From Leptotrichia sp. oral taxon 223 (lineage in GTDB: Bacteria > Fusobacteriota > Fusobacteriia > Fusobacteriales > Leptotrichiaceae): a DNA stretch of 64,000 nt. Under the pieces are notes generated by a model. It was given only the letters and a program-made list of their open reading frames with translations. It did no database searches and was not told where the DNA came from. The translations under genes were made by a program, and so were the position numbers. The DNA lies in contig NZ_JABXYU010000001.1 of the NCBI RefSeq assembly GCF_013394795.1, positions 620,001-684,000 on the forward strand, given 5' to 3'. Each line of letters opens with the position of its first letter. The stretch's first letter is position 1. This document shows positions 37,110 to 46,732 of this stretch, piece after piece.

Positions 37110-37889
37110 TTATTTAAAACTAATCATAGCTGCAGCTCTTCCAGCATTTTTTCCTTCCCTTCTGTAAGAATGAAATTTCTCATCAAACGTACTTTCAGTT
37201 GCCACGATCAAATTTTCCTTTTTTATCCCAAATTTAAGTGCCATAAGTTCATTAAATTTTGTATTATCAAAGTGATACTTTCCTGTTTTTTCATTAAACC
37301 AAAATGACTTTTCCACAATTTCTCTGTTACTTTTCCCAAATTTTTCTAAAAATTTATCATAAAATTCGTTTCCAACTTCATAATCTTTCTGCCCAATCCC
37401 AATTCCTAACGCCATTACCACATTCTCTACTTGCGTCCCATAATTTTTTTGCATTTCCAAAAGCCCTGACTTCATCATTTCCTTAAATGTCCCCGGCCAT
37501 CCTGAATGCCACACTCCTATAACCTGATTTTCCTTATCGTATACAAAAATCGGCAAACAATCCGCATAAAACGTAAAAATTGCAATATCTTTCCTTTTTG
37601 TCAGAAATCCATCAACATCTTCTTCTTTTTCATAATAATATTTTGTTATATCTTCATCAATAATTTTCACATTGTTAGAATGTGTTTGAAATGCCATCAC
37701 TTCTTGTTTATCTGTTAAATTCAACTCTTCTAGCAACTTTTCACGATTTTTTTTCTGGATACCTTCTATTTGATTTTCAATTGGGCAGTAATCAGACATA
37801 TTTCCAGCGATTTTTTTTGTATAAACCGCTGTGATACCGTATTTTTCAAACTCTTCAATATAATAATAATTTTCCTTTTCTATAAACAT
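37110..37889 (-). CDS. pgeF: Peptidoglycan editing factor / YfiH-LACC1 family protein
   Basis: A 259-residue protein of the YfiH family. The metal-site residues are H70 (FQTHSNNV), C111 (YADCLPI) and H128 (WHSGWPG); in most relatives the last motif is AHAGWRG. Members act as purine nucleoside phosphorylase/adenosine deaminase-like enzymes, or in E. coli remove wrongly inserted serine from peptidoglycan precursors. Which of these applies here is not known. Length is normal (about 245-270). ATG start with AAGGATAG upstream. Confidence 0.85.
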   Translation of the reverse strand: MFIEKENYYYIEEFEKYGITAVYTKKIAGNMSDYCPIENQIEGIQKKNREKLLEELNLTDKQEVMAFQTHSNNVKIIDEDITKYYYEKEEDVDGFLTKRKDIAIFTFYADCLPIFVYDKENQVIGVWHSGWPGTFKEMMKSGLLEMQKNYGTQVENVVMALGIGIGQKDYEVGNEFYDKFLEKFGKSNREIVEKSFWFNEKTGKYHFDNTKFNELMALKFGIKKENLIVATESTFDEKFHSYRREGKNAGRAAAMISFK

Positions 37890-37912
37890 AATTATCTATC
37901 CTTACCTATTTT

Positions 37913-38620
37913 TTACATACTGTTTTCTAAATTTGACAACATCGCTTCCACCATCTTTATTTGTTCATCTAGATTTTTTACATGCCAAGTATTATTTACT
38001 TTATGCATATCAACAGTTATAGTCATTTCCACATAATTTTCTTCTTTTTTTAATTCATCTTCTATAACTCTACTTATAGCATCCATAATTTTAGAAAAAG
38101 CTTCTTTTTTCTCCATTTTTTTCATTTGAGCCATCATATCGTCTGCATCTTTATATTGTAGTTTTTTTAAAACAAGTTTAAAAACTTCATATTCATTTTC
38201 AAATTTTGAATCACTCTCTTTACTACCAAAAACTTTTACTTTTTGAGTAACTTGTGCTTCTTCATCATTAAAAAATCTAATTTCTTCTATTTTATTTTTT
38301 TGATGCTCAATACTTTTTTCTAACATACTAACCATCATTTGTTTCATTGCCTGAGCACCGAATATTTCATCTCCACTAAATGATTGTTTTGATATCGCAT
38401 TTTCTATAAAGTTTTTAATAATGGCTCTTACTTTATTTTTGTATTTTTTATTGTCAGCTTCAAAACCTTTTTTTACTTCTAAAGACTCTTTTTTCATTTT
38501 TTGTTCAGAAATTTTATAGTTTTCACTTCTTGTAACAATGTAGTCCAATTTAGAATCAAACCCAAACATTTCTAAAGATAATATCACTAATAATGTTATA
38601 ACTAATTTTTTTATTTTCAC
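37913..38620 (-). CDS. Secreted protein of unknown function
   Basis: A 235-residue protein with a signal peptide (MKIKKLVITLLVILSLEMFG). The mature part is rich in Lys, Met and Glu and is probably helical in the middle, with beta strands near RFFNDEEAQVTQKVKVFG and YVEMTITVDMHKVNNTWHVK, the last resembling the end of DUF4878/lumazine-like secreted stress proteins. I recognise no family with confidence. The start is GTG at 38620 behind a GAGGT ribosome site. It lies between the YeiH-type transporter and pgeF, all on the minus strand. Confidence 0.6.
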   Translation of the reverse strand: MKIKKLVITLLVILSLEMFGFDSKLDYIVTRSENYKISEQKMKKESLEVKKGFEADNKKYKNKVRAIIKNFIENAISKQSFSGDEIFGAQAMKQMMVSMLEKSIEHQKNKIEEIRFFNDEEAQVTQKVKVFGSKESDSKFENEYEVFKLVLKKLQYKDADDMMAQMKKMEKKEAFSKIMDAISRVIEDELKKEENYVEMTITVDMHKVNNTWHVKNLDEQIKMVEAMLSNLENSM

Positions 38621-38655
38621 AGTACCTCATTTCCTTGTAATTATTTTTGATCTTT

Positions 38656-39588
38656 TTATAAAAACATCATTATCATATACCCTGAAATTATCGAAAAAAT
38701 CCAAAGAGTAACGCCATACAAAAGATTTTTCCCAGTCATTTTTTTTATAGTCTGTACATTTAATGAAGTTCCAATCATATAAAGTGCAAGGGATAACAGC
38801 ATTTTCCCTATTTGAGTAAGTAAACTGTAAATTGCTGGTAAATTTATTATTGTTGCAATAATTGAAGCTAAAATGAAAAATAATATAAAAATTGGAAATT
38901 TAATCTTTTTATTTTCAGATTTATTTAAAATGCTAAGAACGATAACTATTGGAATAATCCAGAGAGTTCTGGTAAGTTTCATAATTGTGGCTATTCTCAA
39001 GGCTTCTGTGCTGTGAAAAGCTGCAGCTGATACTACCGAACTGGTATCGTGTATGCTTAGTGCAGTCCATATTCCAGTTTGTTCAGCATTTAGCTTAAAA
39101 TAATTAATAAAAAACGCAAAAAGAAATAATGCGACTGTATTTAAAATAAATACTATCCCAGTAGACAAGGCAATATCCTCATCAGAAGCCTCAATTACTG
39201 GAGAAGTTGCCGCAATAGCACTTCCACCGCAAATTGCAGTCCCAAACACAATTAATTGTGATAACTTCTTTTCCATTTTAAAAATTTTTGCCAAAAATAA
39301 CCCAATACTTATAACTACAATCAAACTAATTGCCGTCTGAAAAATCCCTTTACTTCCAACAGCAACAACCTTGCTTATGCTAAGTCCAAATCCAAAAAAT
39401 ACGACAGCTGAATTTAGCGTAAGTTTTCGTATTTTCCCTAAATTTTTTGGAACTAGAATTAAACTGAAACTTGCCAGAATAATTCCCATAAGAAGAGATA
39501 TTCCCGAAGCAAAAGCGTGAACACTTTTAATTAATGGAAGTATTAATGCAATTACACATCCCGCATAAAATATTATTTTTTTATTCAT
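38656..39588 (-). CDS. YeiH-type putative sulfate exporter family transporter
   Basis: About 310 residues from the ATG at 39588, which has AGGAG seven bases upstream; seven codons earlier there is another ATG without such a site. A membrane protein with eight to ten spans. Family landmarks: FGTAICGGSAIAATSPVIEA, DEDIALSTGIVFILNTVALF, WTALSIHDTSSVVSAA and TRTLWIIPIVIVLS, typical of the UPF0324/YeiH group. Members are proposed to export sulfite or sulfate and related anions; the substrate is not proven. No LysR regulator is next to it. Confidence 0.88.
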   Translation of the reverse strand: MNKKIIFYAGCVIALILPLIKSVHAFASGISLLMGIILASFSLILVPKNLGKIRKLTLNSAVVFFGFGLSISKVVAVGSKGIFQTAISLIVVISIGLFLAKIFKMEKKLSQLIVFGTAICGGSAIAATSPVIEASDEDIALSTGIVFILNTVALFLFAFFINYFKLNAEQTGIWTALSIHDTSSVVSAAAFHSTEALRIATIMKLTRTLWIIPIVIVLSILNKSENKKIKFPIFILFFILASIIATIINLPAIYSLLTQIGKMLLSLALYMIGTSLNVQTIKKMTGKNLLYGVTLWIFSIISGYMIMMFL

Positions 39589-39630
39589 TTTATATCTCCT
39601 AACTTTCAAAATATTTACAAAAGGTTTTTA

Positions 39631-40521
39631 TTATTTTTTCCTATTACCAAAATAATCCGTCAATTCTAAAAATAACTGATTCCCCTCAAATTCGTCAAAA
39701 ATAATCTTTTTCGCTTTTTCCAAATACTCCTGTAGCAGCCTTTTACTTTCTTCAAGCCCAAAAATACTCGGATAAGTAGTCTTGTCATTTTCAATATCAT
39801 TTGATTTTTTCCCAATTTTCTCAAAATTCCCTTCAATATCTAGAATATCATCCTTAATCTGAAAGGCAATTCCCAATAATTCTGAATATTCCACCATTTT
39901 TTCACGCTTTTCACTTTCAACATCCAAAGCAATCATCGGCAATTCAATCGCAGCAGTCAGTAATTTTCCAGTCTTATGAGCGTGAATATATTTTAATGTG
40001 TCAATTTCCACTTTCTTATTTTCAGACTCCATATCCACAAACTGCCCGCCGACCATTCCAAAAAATCCTGCATATTCAGATAATCTTGAAATAATCTCAA
40101 TTTTATTTTTATCCCCTAAACTTTTAGAATTAGCAATTATTCCAAAGGCTTCCGTCAAAAGAACATCTCCCACAAGAACCCCGATTGCTTCATTGTATTT
40201 TTTATGAACTGTAAATTTACCACGTCTGTAATCATCATTGTCCATCGCTGGCAAATCATCGTGAACAAGTGAATAGCAATGAATAAACTCGAGTGCAGCG
40301 GCAATTTCCTTAATTTTATCATAACTTTTACAATTATTTTTTTCAAACAAATCACAAATCATATACATCAAAATAGGACGTATTCGCTTTCCTCCGTTCA
40401 TAACTGCATATTCCATTGCCTCTGCCAATTTTTCAGGATATTTACCCCTATAATTCCCAAGTAATTCCCTCAGGCTATTCTCCACAACCTTCTTTTTCTC
40501 TTCCAAATATTCCCGTAACAT
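39631..40521 (-). CDS. ispA: Polyprenyl synthetase (farnesyl/geranylgeranyl diphosphate synthase)
   Basis: About 296 residues from the ATG at 40521, preceded by GGGGGATAAA. The first aspartate-rich motif is DDLPAMD at 88-94 and the second DDILD at 224-228, with GGKRIRPIL (substrate binding) near 43-51. It builds C15 or C20 prenyl diphosphates from IPP for undecaprenyl phosphate and other lipids. xseB and rsmD lie just upstream on the same strand (rsmD-xseB-ispA order of transcription); xseB-ispA linkage is common in bacteria and supports the assignment. Confidence 0.93.
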   Translation of the reverse strand: MLREYLEEKKKVVENSLRELLGNYRGKYPEKLAEAMEYAVMNGGKRIRPILMYMICDLFEKNNCKSYDKIKEIAAALEFIHCYSLVHDDLPAMDNDDYRRGKFTVHKKYNEAIGVLVGDVLLTEAFGIIANSKSLGDKNKIEIISRLSEYAGFFGMVGGQFVDMESENKKVEIDTLKYIHAHKTGKLLTAAIELPMIALDVESEKREKMVEYSELLGIAFQIKDDILDIEGNFEKIGKKSNDIENDKTTYPSIFGLEESKRLLQEYLEKAKKIIFDEFEGNQLFLELTDYFGNRKK

Positions 40522-40630
40522 TTTATCCCCCGTCACTCAAATTTTTATTTTAAATAAAATCTACTTAAAAACTGAACTCAAAAATTTTAAATATTCTGCT
40601 TCTATACCTTCAAAAATCTATCTTTAATTT

Positions 40631-40852
40631 TTATTCAAACTCTTCCATTTCCACTTTTCCATTTTTTTCAAGCACCTTCATAACTTTCCCTTCCCCAGCT
40701 TCAAGCAATTTTTCCGAATCCTTAATAAGCTTAATCGCCTTTTCATATTCAGAAATTGAATCATCTAGCGACAATTCCTCACTTTCCAATTTTTCCAAAA
40801 TTTCATCAATTTGTGTAATATTTTCTTCATAACTTTGTTTTTTTACTGCCAT
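40631..40852 (-). CDS. xseB: Exodeoxyribonuclease VII small subunit
   Basis: A 73-residue helical protein with the XseB pattern: YEENITQIDEILEKLESEEL followed by SLDDSISEYEKAIKLIKDSE. It partners XseA in a nuclease that degrades single-stranded DNA from both ends. xseA is not in the window. It is followed by ispA 109 bases on, a frequent arrangement. Ribosome site AAGGAG before the ATG. Confidence 0.93.
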   Translation of the reverse strand: MAVKKQSYEENITQIDEILEKLESEELSLDDSISEYEKAIKLIKDSEKLLEAGEGKVMKVLEKNGKVEMEEFE

Positions 40853-40879
40853 TTTTATTTCTCCTTATTTTTTATTTTT

Positions 40880-41434
40880 TCAATCTTCAAACCTATAAAA
40901 ACTAACCACCTTCTTATTATAATCCCTCTCATCGTATTTCACAAAATTACCAATGTTATCAGCCATTTTCTCATACGTGCTATGTTCTGAAATTATAATT
41001 CCATCCTTTTCCAAAAGATTTTCTTCCGAAATTTTTTCAATCGTTTTTGTTGAAATATTTTCCTTGTAAGGCGGATCTAAAAAGATTATATCAAATGCTT
41101 CACTTTTTCTTGCCAAAATTTCTATCGCTCGAAAAACATCATTTTTATAAGCACGGCATTTTTCTTCCACGCCAAGATGATTCACATTTTCAATAATTAC
41201 TCTAAGTGCCTCCTTATCCTCTTCAATCATAATCGCCCTTTTTGCCCCACGGCTAAGTGCTTCAAATGAAACATTCCCAGTTCCTGAATACAAGTCCAGA
41301 AACTTTGCATCAACAACTTTTTCTCCAATTATACTGAAAATTGCCTCCTTTATTCTTTCCAGTGTTGGCCTGGTTTCTCTCCCCTCCCTCGACTTTATTC
41401 TCCTATTTTTCAACGTTCCTGCTATAATTCTCAT
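40880..41434 (-). CDS. rsmD: 16S rRNA (guanine966-N2)-methyltransferase
   Basis: A 184-residue class I methyltransferase. MRIIAGTLKNRRIKSREGRE is the family N-terminus, LDLYSGTGNVSFEALSRGA the SAM motif and DPPY at 120-123 the N2-guanine catalytic motif. It methylates G966 of 16S rRNA during 30S assembly. Length is normal (about 180-190). Lies 27 bases before xseB on the same strand, probably one transcript. Confidence 0.94.
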   Translation of the reverse strand: MRIIAGTLKNRRIKSREGRETRPTLERIKEAIFSIIGEKVVDAKFLDLYSGTGNVSFEALSRGAKRAIMIEEDKEALRVIIENVNHLGVEEKCRAYKNDVFRAIEILARKSEAFDIIFLDPPYKENISTKTIEKISEENLLEKDGIIISEHSTYEKMADNIGNFVKYDERDYNKKVVSFYRFED

Positions 41435-41527
41435 TTTTCCCTCATTTCAATTTTTGTGATTCTCTCTATATTTGAATTAATCTGTGTATATTTTACTACA
41501 TTTCTGGCAAAATTACCAATATTTACC

Positions 41528-42298
41528 CTACTTAAATTTTATTGAAATTTTTCCATCCAGATTTACTCCACTCTCTAGTAGTTCGTAATGCTCTTTTGTA
41601 TTATTTTTACTAATATTTTTAAATTCATAATCTTTAAAATTTATACTGTCAATTTTTAAATCCGATTTATTATAAACATTTACATACAATATTTCCGCCT
41701 TATTTTTGTTAAAAAAATTGTCAACTAGCTCAAAACTGTACACAAAATCCTTATTTCTTGAAAATTTTGTATTTACCAAATCATAATAAACAGCGATTTT
41801 CCCTTCTTCCATCGACGGAATAACCTTTGAAATGGCAAACCATTCACGCTGGATACTATCTGTAACTTGACTCTCATAAATATTTTCATCAAATTTTATA
41901 ACTGCCCTCAAATTTTGTGCCTTTTTATAGTCTGTCAAAAACTTTATATTTTTTACAAATTTCCCTCGGTTATTCGTATTTTTATTACTAAAATCCTCTT
42001 TTAAGCTCTTCTCAATATTTGTGTCCAGCCAGAACATAAACGTCGATTTCACATTATAATTCCCAATATTCTCAAATGTATAAACACTTTCAACCTTTAT
42101 TGTTTTATTTTTCTCAATCGTAATATTCAAATCTTCCCTCTTTATAATTAGCGGCTCCTGTCTTACAATTTTTAAATTCCCAATTGCCAAAAATTCTGAT
42201 TTCGCAGAAAATGTTACAATATTTATTGTAAAAAATATCATCATTATGAATGTTACTTTAAAAGATTTTTTTAATTTTTTATTATTTAAAAAAAACAT
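41528..42298 (-). CDS. Secreted or membrane-anchored protein of unknown function
   Basis: A 256-residue protein with an N-terminal hydrophobic span (about 14-31, VTFIMMIFFTINIVTFSAKS), either a signal peptide or an anchor. The rest looks beta-rich, with EDLNITIEKNKTIKVESVYT and a conserved-looking YTFENIGNYNVKSTFMFWLD, similar in style to DUF4424-type exported proteins, but I cannot confirm the family. It starts 24 bases after the end of the dnaE C-terminal frame on the same strand and is followed by rsmD. Confidence 0.55.
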   Translation of the reverse strand: MFFLNNKKLKKSFKVTFIMMIFFTINIVTFSAKSEFLAIGNLKIVRQEPLIIKREDLNITIEKNKTIKVESVYTFENIGNYNVKSTFMFWLDTNIEKSLKEDFSNKNTNNRGKFVKNIKFLTDYKKAQNLRAVIKFDENIYESQVTDSIQREWFAISKVIPSMEEGKIAVYYDLVNTKFSRNKDFVYSFELVDNFFNKNKAEILYVNVYNKSDLKIDSINFKDYEFKNISKNNTKEHYELLESGVNLDGKISIKFK

Positions 42299-42322
42299 AT
42301 CTCAACTCCTTTAATTTTTTTA

Positions 42323-42937
42323 TCATTTCAACTTTATCCTTTCAATTCCCACTAATTTCCCAATTTTCCTAATAAACTTGAGCGACAGATTCACATTATA
42401 CTTTTTAGACAATCTCACAACTTCCTTTTTCTCATTAGTTTTAAATGCCAAAAATACTTGATTATCGCCTTTATTTTTTAAAATAATCTCTTTTAGTTTT
42501 TGATTTTTTTCTTTCACTTCTTCGTCAATTAAAATGTATAATTTCAGATTCTTGTTTTCTTCCAGATTTTCAATGTTGCAAATGTTGTTTAAAATTACTG
42601 TATTTTTATTTTGCTCGGAATTTACAATTCCTTCCAGCACCATAATTTGCCCTTCCGTGATTTTATAGCCAAAAGTTATGTATTCTCTTGGAAAACAGAT
42701 TACTTCAATGCTTTTTTGAAAATCTTCCATTTCAAATTTTACCATCGGCTCTTTTCCAGCCCGTGTTGCAAATTTTTTCACATTTTTTACTATTCCAATA
42801 ATTCGTACTCTTTTTAGCTCTTTTTGAGAAATTTCTGATATTTTATTATGGGAAATTATATTTATTAGATTTTTTTTCTCATTTAAAGGATGGCTTGAAA
42901 CGTAGATTCCCAAATATTCCTTTTCGTTTTGAAGCAA
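42323..42937 (-). CDS. dnaE: DnaE C-terminal part (OB fold), separated from the main frame by a frameshift
   Basis: This 204-residue frame is not a gene of its own. It opens with LQNEKEYLGIYVSSHPL, the block that in DnaE proteins follows the polymerase tail region (usually EKELLGFYLSGHPL), then carries the OB fold (RVRIIGIVKNVKKFATRAGK). The preceding frame (42883-45879) ends in sequence that reads DEFPQKVLLQNEKEYLG if one base is added to the run of seven A (minus strand) at 42960-42966. So 42323-45879 is one dnaE gene with a -1 type frame change. Confidence 0.85.
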   Translation of the reverse strand: MLQNEKEYLGIYVSSHPLNEKKNLINIISHNKISEISQKELKRVRIIGIVKNVKKFATRAGKEPMVKFEMEDFQKSIEVICFPREYITFGYKITEGQIMVLEGIVNSEQNKNTVILNNICNIENLEENKNLKLYILIDEEVKEKNQKLKEIILKNKGDNQVFLAFKTNEKKEVVRLSKKYNVNLSLKFIRKIGKLVGIERIKLK

Positions 42938-45879
42938 GACTTTTTGGGGAAATTCATCATTTTTTTCATCTGGAAATCAACTGACATTTCTTTTTTACCG
43001 CCGAATAAAATCATTTGCAAATCTTCTTCGGACTCGTATTTTTTCTGGCTGTATTCCAGAAGTTTATCAATGGATCTATATTTTTCAAACCTGTTTCCAT
43101 CAAGCCCATCCAATGCTCCCGATAAAATTAGTGATTCCAGCTGTTTTTTTGTAATTCCGTTTTGTTTCATCCGATATCCAAAATCTTTGTAGGAAACAAA
43201 CTTTCCATTTTTTCGTTCTTTTTTTATTTCATTAATTAATGCTGCCCCCACGCCTTTTATCGCAAAAAGTCCAAATCTTATTCCAACCTTTCCAAAATTT
43301 TCATTATTCACCTGATTTTCTTCAATTTTAAAATCATAATCAGACAAATTCACATCTGGCAAAAATATATTAATTCCTTTTTCCTTAGCTTCATTCACAA
43401 AAACAACAAATCTATCCAGATTATGCACTTCGGTTGTCATTATCGCAGCAAAAAATTCTAATGGATAATTTGCTTTAAAATATGCTGTCCAGTAAACAAT
43501 CAGAGCGTAAGCTGCCGAATGTGACTTGTTAAATCCATATCCACCAAATTTTTCCACTAAATCATAAATTTCGTTTGCCTTTTTCGATAAAACTCCCTTA
43601 TTTTGAGCATTTGTTACAAATTTTTCACGATTTTTCTTCATTAGTTCAGGATTTTTCTTTCCAATTGCACGCCGCAGCTCATCAGCTTCTCCAAGTGAAT
43701 AATTTGCCATTTCACTCACAATTTTCATAACCTGCTCCTGATACAAAATTATCCCGTAAGTTTCCTCAAGTATGTATTTTAGCGAATCATCAATATATTT
43801 TATCTCAGTCCTGTTATTTTTCACATTGATAAAATCATCCACCATTCCACTTCGCAAAGGTCCTGGACGGTACAGTGCAAGCAATGCAATTATGTCCTCA
43901 AATTTTTCAATTTTCATTTTCTTCATAAGGCTTCTGATTCCAGCCGACTCACATTGAAAAACTCCCATTGTATCAGCCTTTGTAAGCAATTCATACGTTT
44001 TTTCATCATTTAGAGGAATATCATTTAATACAATTTTTGTTTTTCGTCTTTTTTCAATATTTTCCACAGTTTTTCGCAAAATCGTGAGATTTTTCAAGCC
44101 AAGAAAATCCATTTTTAAAATTCCCAGCTCTTCCAGTTCCTTCATCTGATACTGTGTCGAAACAATCTTCGTCTTCCCATCAGAATAAGTCGGAATCTCA
44201 TCACTTAGCACATCTTTGGAAATAACGACTCCAGCTGCATGAACAGAAGCATGCCGCACTTTTCCCTCCAATTTAAGCGAATAATCAATTACCCTTTTTA
44301 TTTCTTTGTCAGTTTCATACATTTTTCTAATTTCAGGGATATTGTTCAGGGCATCTTTCAGTTCTGTATTAAACGGTATCATTTTAGCAATTTTATCGAC
44401 TTTTACAAGTGAAACATTTAACACACGCCCTACATCACGAATCGCAAGCCTTGCCTTTAGCGTTCCAAACGTAATGATATGTGCCACATATTCCGCTCCA
44501 TATTTATTCACCACATAATTTATAACAATTTCCCGCTGTTCCTGATCAAAATCTATGTCAATATCAGGCATCGAAATACGTTCAGGATTCAAAAAACGTT
44601 CAAAAATCAAGTTATATTCAAGTGGATCAATTTCCGTAATATTCAAAGCATACGATACAATGCTTCCAGCTGCAGAACCCCTTCCAGGCCCAACGTAAAC
44701 CCCATTTTCACGTGAAAATTTTATAAAATCCCAGACAATGATAAAATATCCATTGTATCCCATTTTATCAATAATTTCCAGCTCATACTCTGCACGCTTC
44801 AAAACATTTTCCAAATTATTTTTTAATAATTCTTCCCGAATTTTAACTTCTTTCAATTTTTGCCCAGCAATTTCATCTTTTGCAATTTCTTTTTCAATTA
44901 TCTCAAAATTTTTATCCAGCTGCAATTTTTCAGAATCTGAAACAGATTTTTTCAAATATTTGTGAAAAAGTCCCTTAAATACTAGATTTCGTAAAAACTC
45001 CTTTTCACTTACATTTTGCGGCAACGAATATTTTGGAAATTTAAAATGATGAAACTCAAAATCAACATTGCAGTTTTCCGCAATTTTTTCCACATTATTA
45101 ATTCCAGTTTCGTAAAATTCGCTATATTCCTTATTTTCAAAACTTTTTTCTATTTCATTTTCAGATTTTAGATATAAATCATCATACAAAATTTCACTAT
45201 TTTCCGATTTTTCTGTATCAATTTTGCTTCCCTCTTTTATTGATTCCACAATTTTCTGCAAAACTGCATCTTTCCGATTTGGATAATAAACATCGTTTGT
45301 AATAACAAAATTATTAAATTTATTTTTACGCACAATGTCAAAAAGCATTTTCCTAGCCTTTTCCAGCCTTTCCACAGCAGGAACTTCAATAAAGAAATTA
45401 TCCCCAAAATCCTTACCAAGTTTCTCAATAACCCTTCTAACCTGAGTATTTTCCAAGTCCAGAATACCCTTTACAACCTCACTATTTATCCCGCCTGACA
45501 AAATATACAAGTCATCCGAATATTTTTTCAATTCATCATATTTAATTTTATTTCGATTCCGTGTGAACCTGCTATATGAAATTGACGACAACTTAGACAA
45601 ATTTTTATACCCATTCTGATTTTTAGCAAGCAAAGTAAGTGAATACTCCCCCACTTTCTCCAGCCCATCCAGAAACACCTCAAGTCCAATAATCGGCTTT
45701 ATTCCAGCATTTTTACACTTCTTAAAAAACTCAATCACCCCAAACATCGAAGTATCCGTAATTGCAAGTACTTTTGCCCCAATTTCCTTAGCTCTTCCAA
45801 CATATTCATCAATCTTCCCAACACCTTCAAGTAGCGAATACTCCGTATGCAATTTCAAATGTACAAATTTATTTCCCAT
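42883..45879 (-). CDS. dnaE: DNA polymerase III alpha subunit DnaE (main part; frameshifted before the C-terminus)
   Basis: A 998-residue frame. PHP domain at the start (FVHLKLHTEYSLLEGVGKI), polymerase core with PDIDIDFDQ at 438-446, YGPGRGSAAGS-type loop (VGPGRGSAAGSIVSYAL), LYRPGPLRSGMVDDF and the helix-hairpin-helix near FAIKGVGAALINEIKK. No proofreading insert, as expected for DnaE beside PolC; in PolC bacteria DnaE extends primers before hand-off. The last 27 or so residues after 42966 are out-of-frame noise; the true C-terminus lies in 42323-42937. Joined length would be about 1180 residues, normal for DnaE. Confidence 0.93.
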   Translation of the reverse strand: MGNKFVHLKLHTEYSLLEGVGKIDEYVGRAKEIGAKVLAITDTSMFGVIEFFKKCKNAGIKPIIGLEVFLDGLEKVGEYSLTLLAKNQNGYKNLSKLSSISYSRFTRNRNKIKYDELKKYSDDLYILSGGINSEVVKGILDLENTQVRRVIEKLGKDFGDNFFIEVPAVERLEKARKMLFDIVRKNKFNNFVITNDVYYPNRKDAVLQKIVESIKEGSKIDTEKSENSEILYDDLYLKSENEIEKSFENKEYSEFYETGINNVEKIAENCNVDFEFHHFKFPKYSLPQNVSEKEFLRNLVFKGLFHKYLKKSVSDSEKLQLDKNFEIIEKEIAKDEIAGQKLKEVKIREELLKNNLENVLKRAEYELEIIDKMGYNGYFIIVWDFIKFSRENGVYVGPGRGSAAGSIVSYALNITEIDPLEYNLIFERFLNPERISMPDIDIDFDQEQREIVINYVVNKYGAEYVAHIITFGTLKARLAIRDVGRVLNVSLVKVDKIAKMIPFNTELKDALNNIPEIRKMYETDKEIKRVIDYSLKLEGKVRHASVHAAGVVISKDVLSDEIPTYSDGKTKIVSTQYQMKELEELGILKMDFLGLKNLTILRKTVENIEKRRKTKIVLNDIPLNDEKTYELLTKADTMGVFQCESAGIRSLMKKMKIEKFEDIIALLALYRPGPLRSGMVDDFINVKNNRTEIKYIDDSLKYILEETYGIILYQEQVMKIVSEMANYSLGEADELRRAIGKKNPELMKKNREKFVTNAQNKGVLSKKANEIYDLVEKFGGYGFNKSHSAAYALIVYWTAYFKANYPLEFFAAIMTTEVHNLDRFVVFVNEAKEKGINIFLPDVNLSDYDFKIEENQVNNENFGKVGIRFGLFAIKGVGAALINEIKKERKNGKFVSYKDFGYRMKQNGITKKQLESLILSGALDGLDGNRFEKYRSIDKLLEYSQKKYESEEDLQMILFGGKKEMSVDFQMKKMMNFPKKSCFKTKRNIWESTFQAIL

Positions 45880-45913
45880 AATTTCTACCTAATTTCTATT
45901 TTTATAAAAATAC

Positions 45914-46705
45914 CTAAAGTTCTTTTATCACTTCATAAATACCATCTTCATCATTTGACAGAGTAATTTTATCTTTTGAAAATTCCTGTTTCAATTCTTC
46001 CGTAGCATTCCCCATAAGATATCCATATTTCACAAACTTCAACATTTCCAAATCATTCCACTGATCTCCAAACGCCATTGTTTCTTCTGGGGAAATATCA
46101 TATTTTTTCAACAGTTCCTTTATTGCCAGCCCTTTATTCACTTCCTTATTCAAACATTCCAAATAATATGGTTTTGAAAATACAAAATTAATATGCGGTA
46201 ATTTTTCTTCCAGTTCCTTTTTCAATTCTAATAAAATCGCATTTTCCGCAATAAATAACGCCTTTGTGGAAGTTTTTCCAATAAATTCGTCAAAATTTCT
46301 TACATAATACGGAATTTCCACACTTTCTGAATATTTTACACCTTCGTCTGTTTCATTTTCAATATATAGCTTGTCATTCATATATAAATTCAGATGAATT
46401 CTCTTTTCTCTCGAGATTCTAATAAGCTCCTTAACATCCTGTGCCTCAACAGGCTTCTCAAAAATAACTTCACTATTCAAAGGATTTACAACTCTTCCTC
46501 CATTATAGTTAATTACTGGATTTTTTATCCCCAACATTTCCACAAAAGGCTTTGACGAAGAAAAGGTTCTCCCAGTTGCAATAAATATTTTCACTCCCTT
46601 TTCTTCCAGTTTTCTCAATTTTCTTATCAAATTTTCCGAAACCTTATGCTCACTTGTCAGCACTGTTCCATCCAAATCCATAAATATCGCTTTTGTATTA
46701 TTCAT
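45914..46705 (-). CDS. Cof-type HAD-superfamily phosphatase
   Basis: About 263 residues from the ATG at 46705, which follows AAGGAAGGG. HAD motif I is FMDLDGTVLTSEH (nucleophile D11 from this start), motif II is IATGR and motifs III/IV are KGLAIKELLKKY and MAFGDQWNDLEML. The C2B cap and length fit the Cof/YidA group, which removes phosphate from sugar phosphates, FMN or PLP. The natural substrate cannot be read from sequence. It lies between the large ParB-like protein gene and dnaE on the minus strand. Confidence 0.88.
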   Translation of the reverse strand: MNNTKAIFMDLDGTVLTSEHKVSENLIRKLRKLEEKGVKIFIATGRTFSSSKPFVEMLGIKNPVINYNGGRVVNPLNSEVIFEKPVEAQDVKELIRISREKRIHLNLYMNDKLYIENETDEGVKYSESVEIPYYVRNFDEFIGKTSTKALFIAENAILLELKKELEEKLPHINFVFSKPYYLECLNKEVNKGLAIKELLKKYDISPEETMAFGDQWNDLEMLKFVKYGYLMGNATEELKQEFSKDKITLSNDEDGIYEVIKEL

Positions 46706-46732
46706 TTTAATTCCCTTCCTTATTAACAAATT

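Noticed and set aside
42883-42966. Split dnaE joined by an intein or deliberate two-gene organisation
   Set aside because: No intein residues at the junction; the two frames overlap and differ by one base, so a frameshift is the simpler reading.
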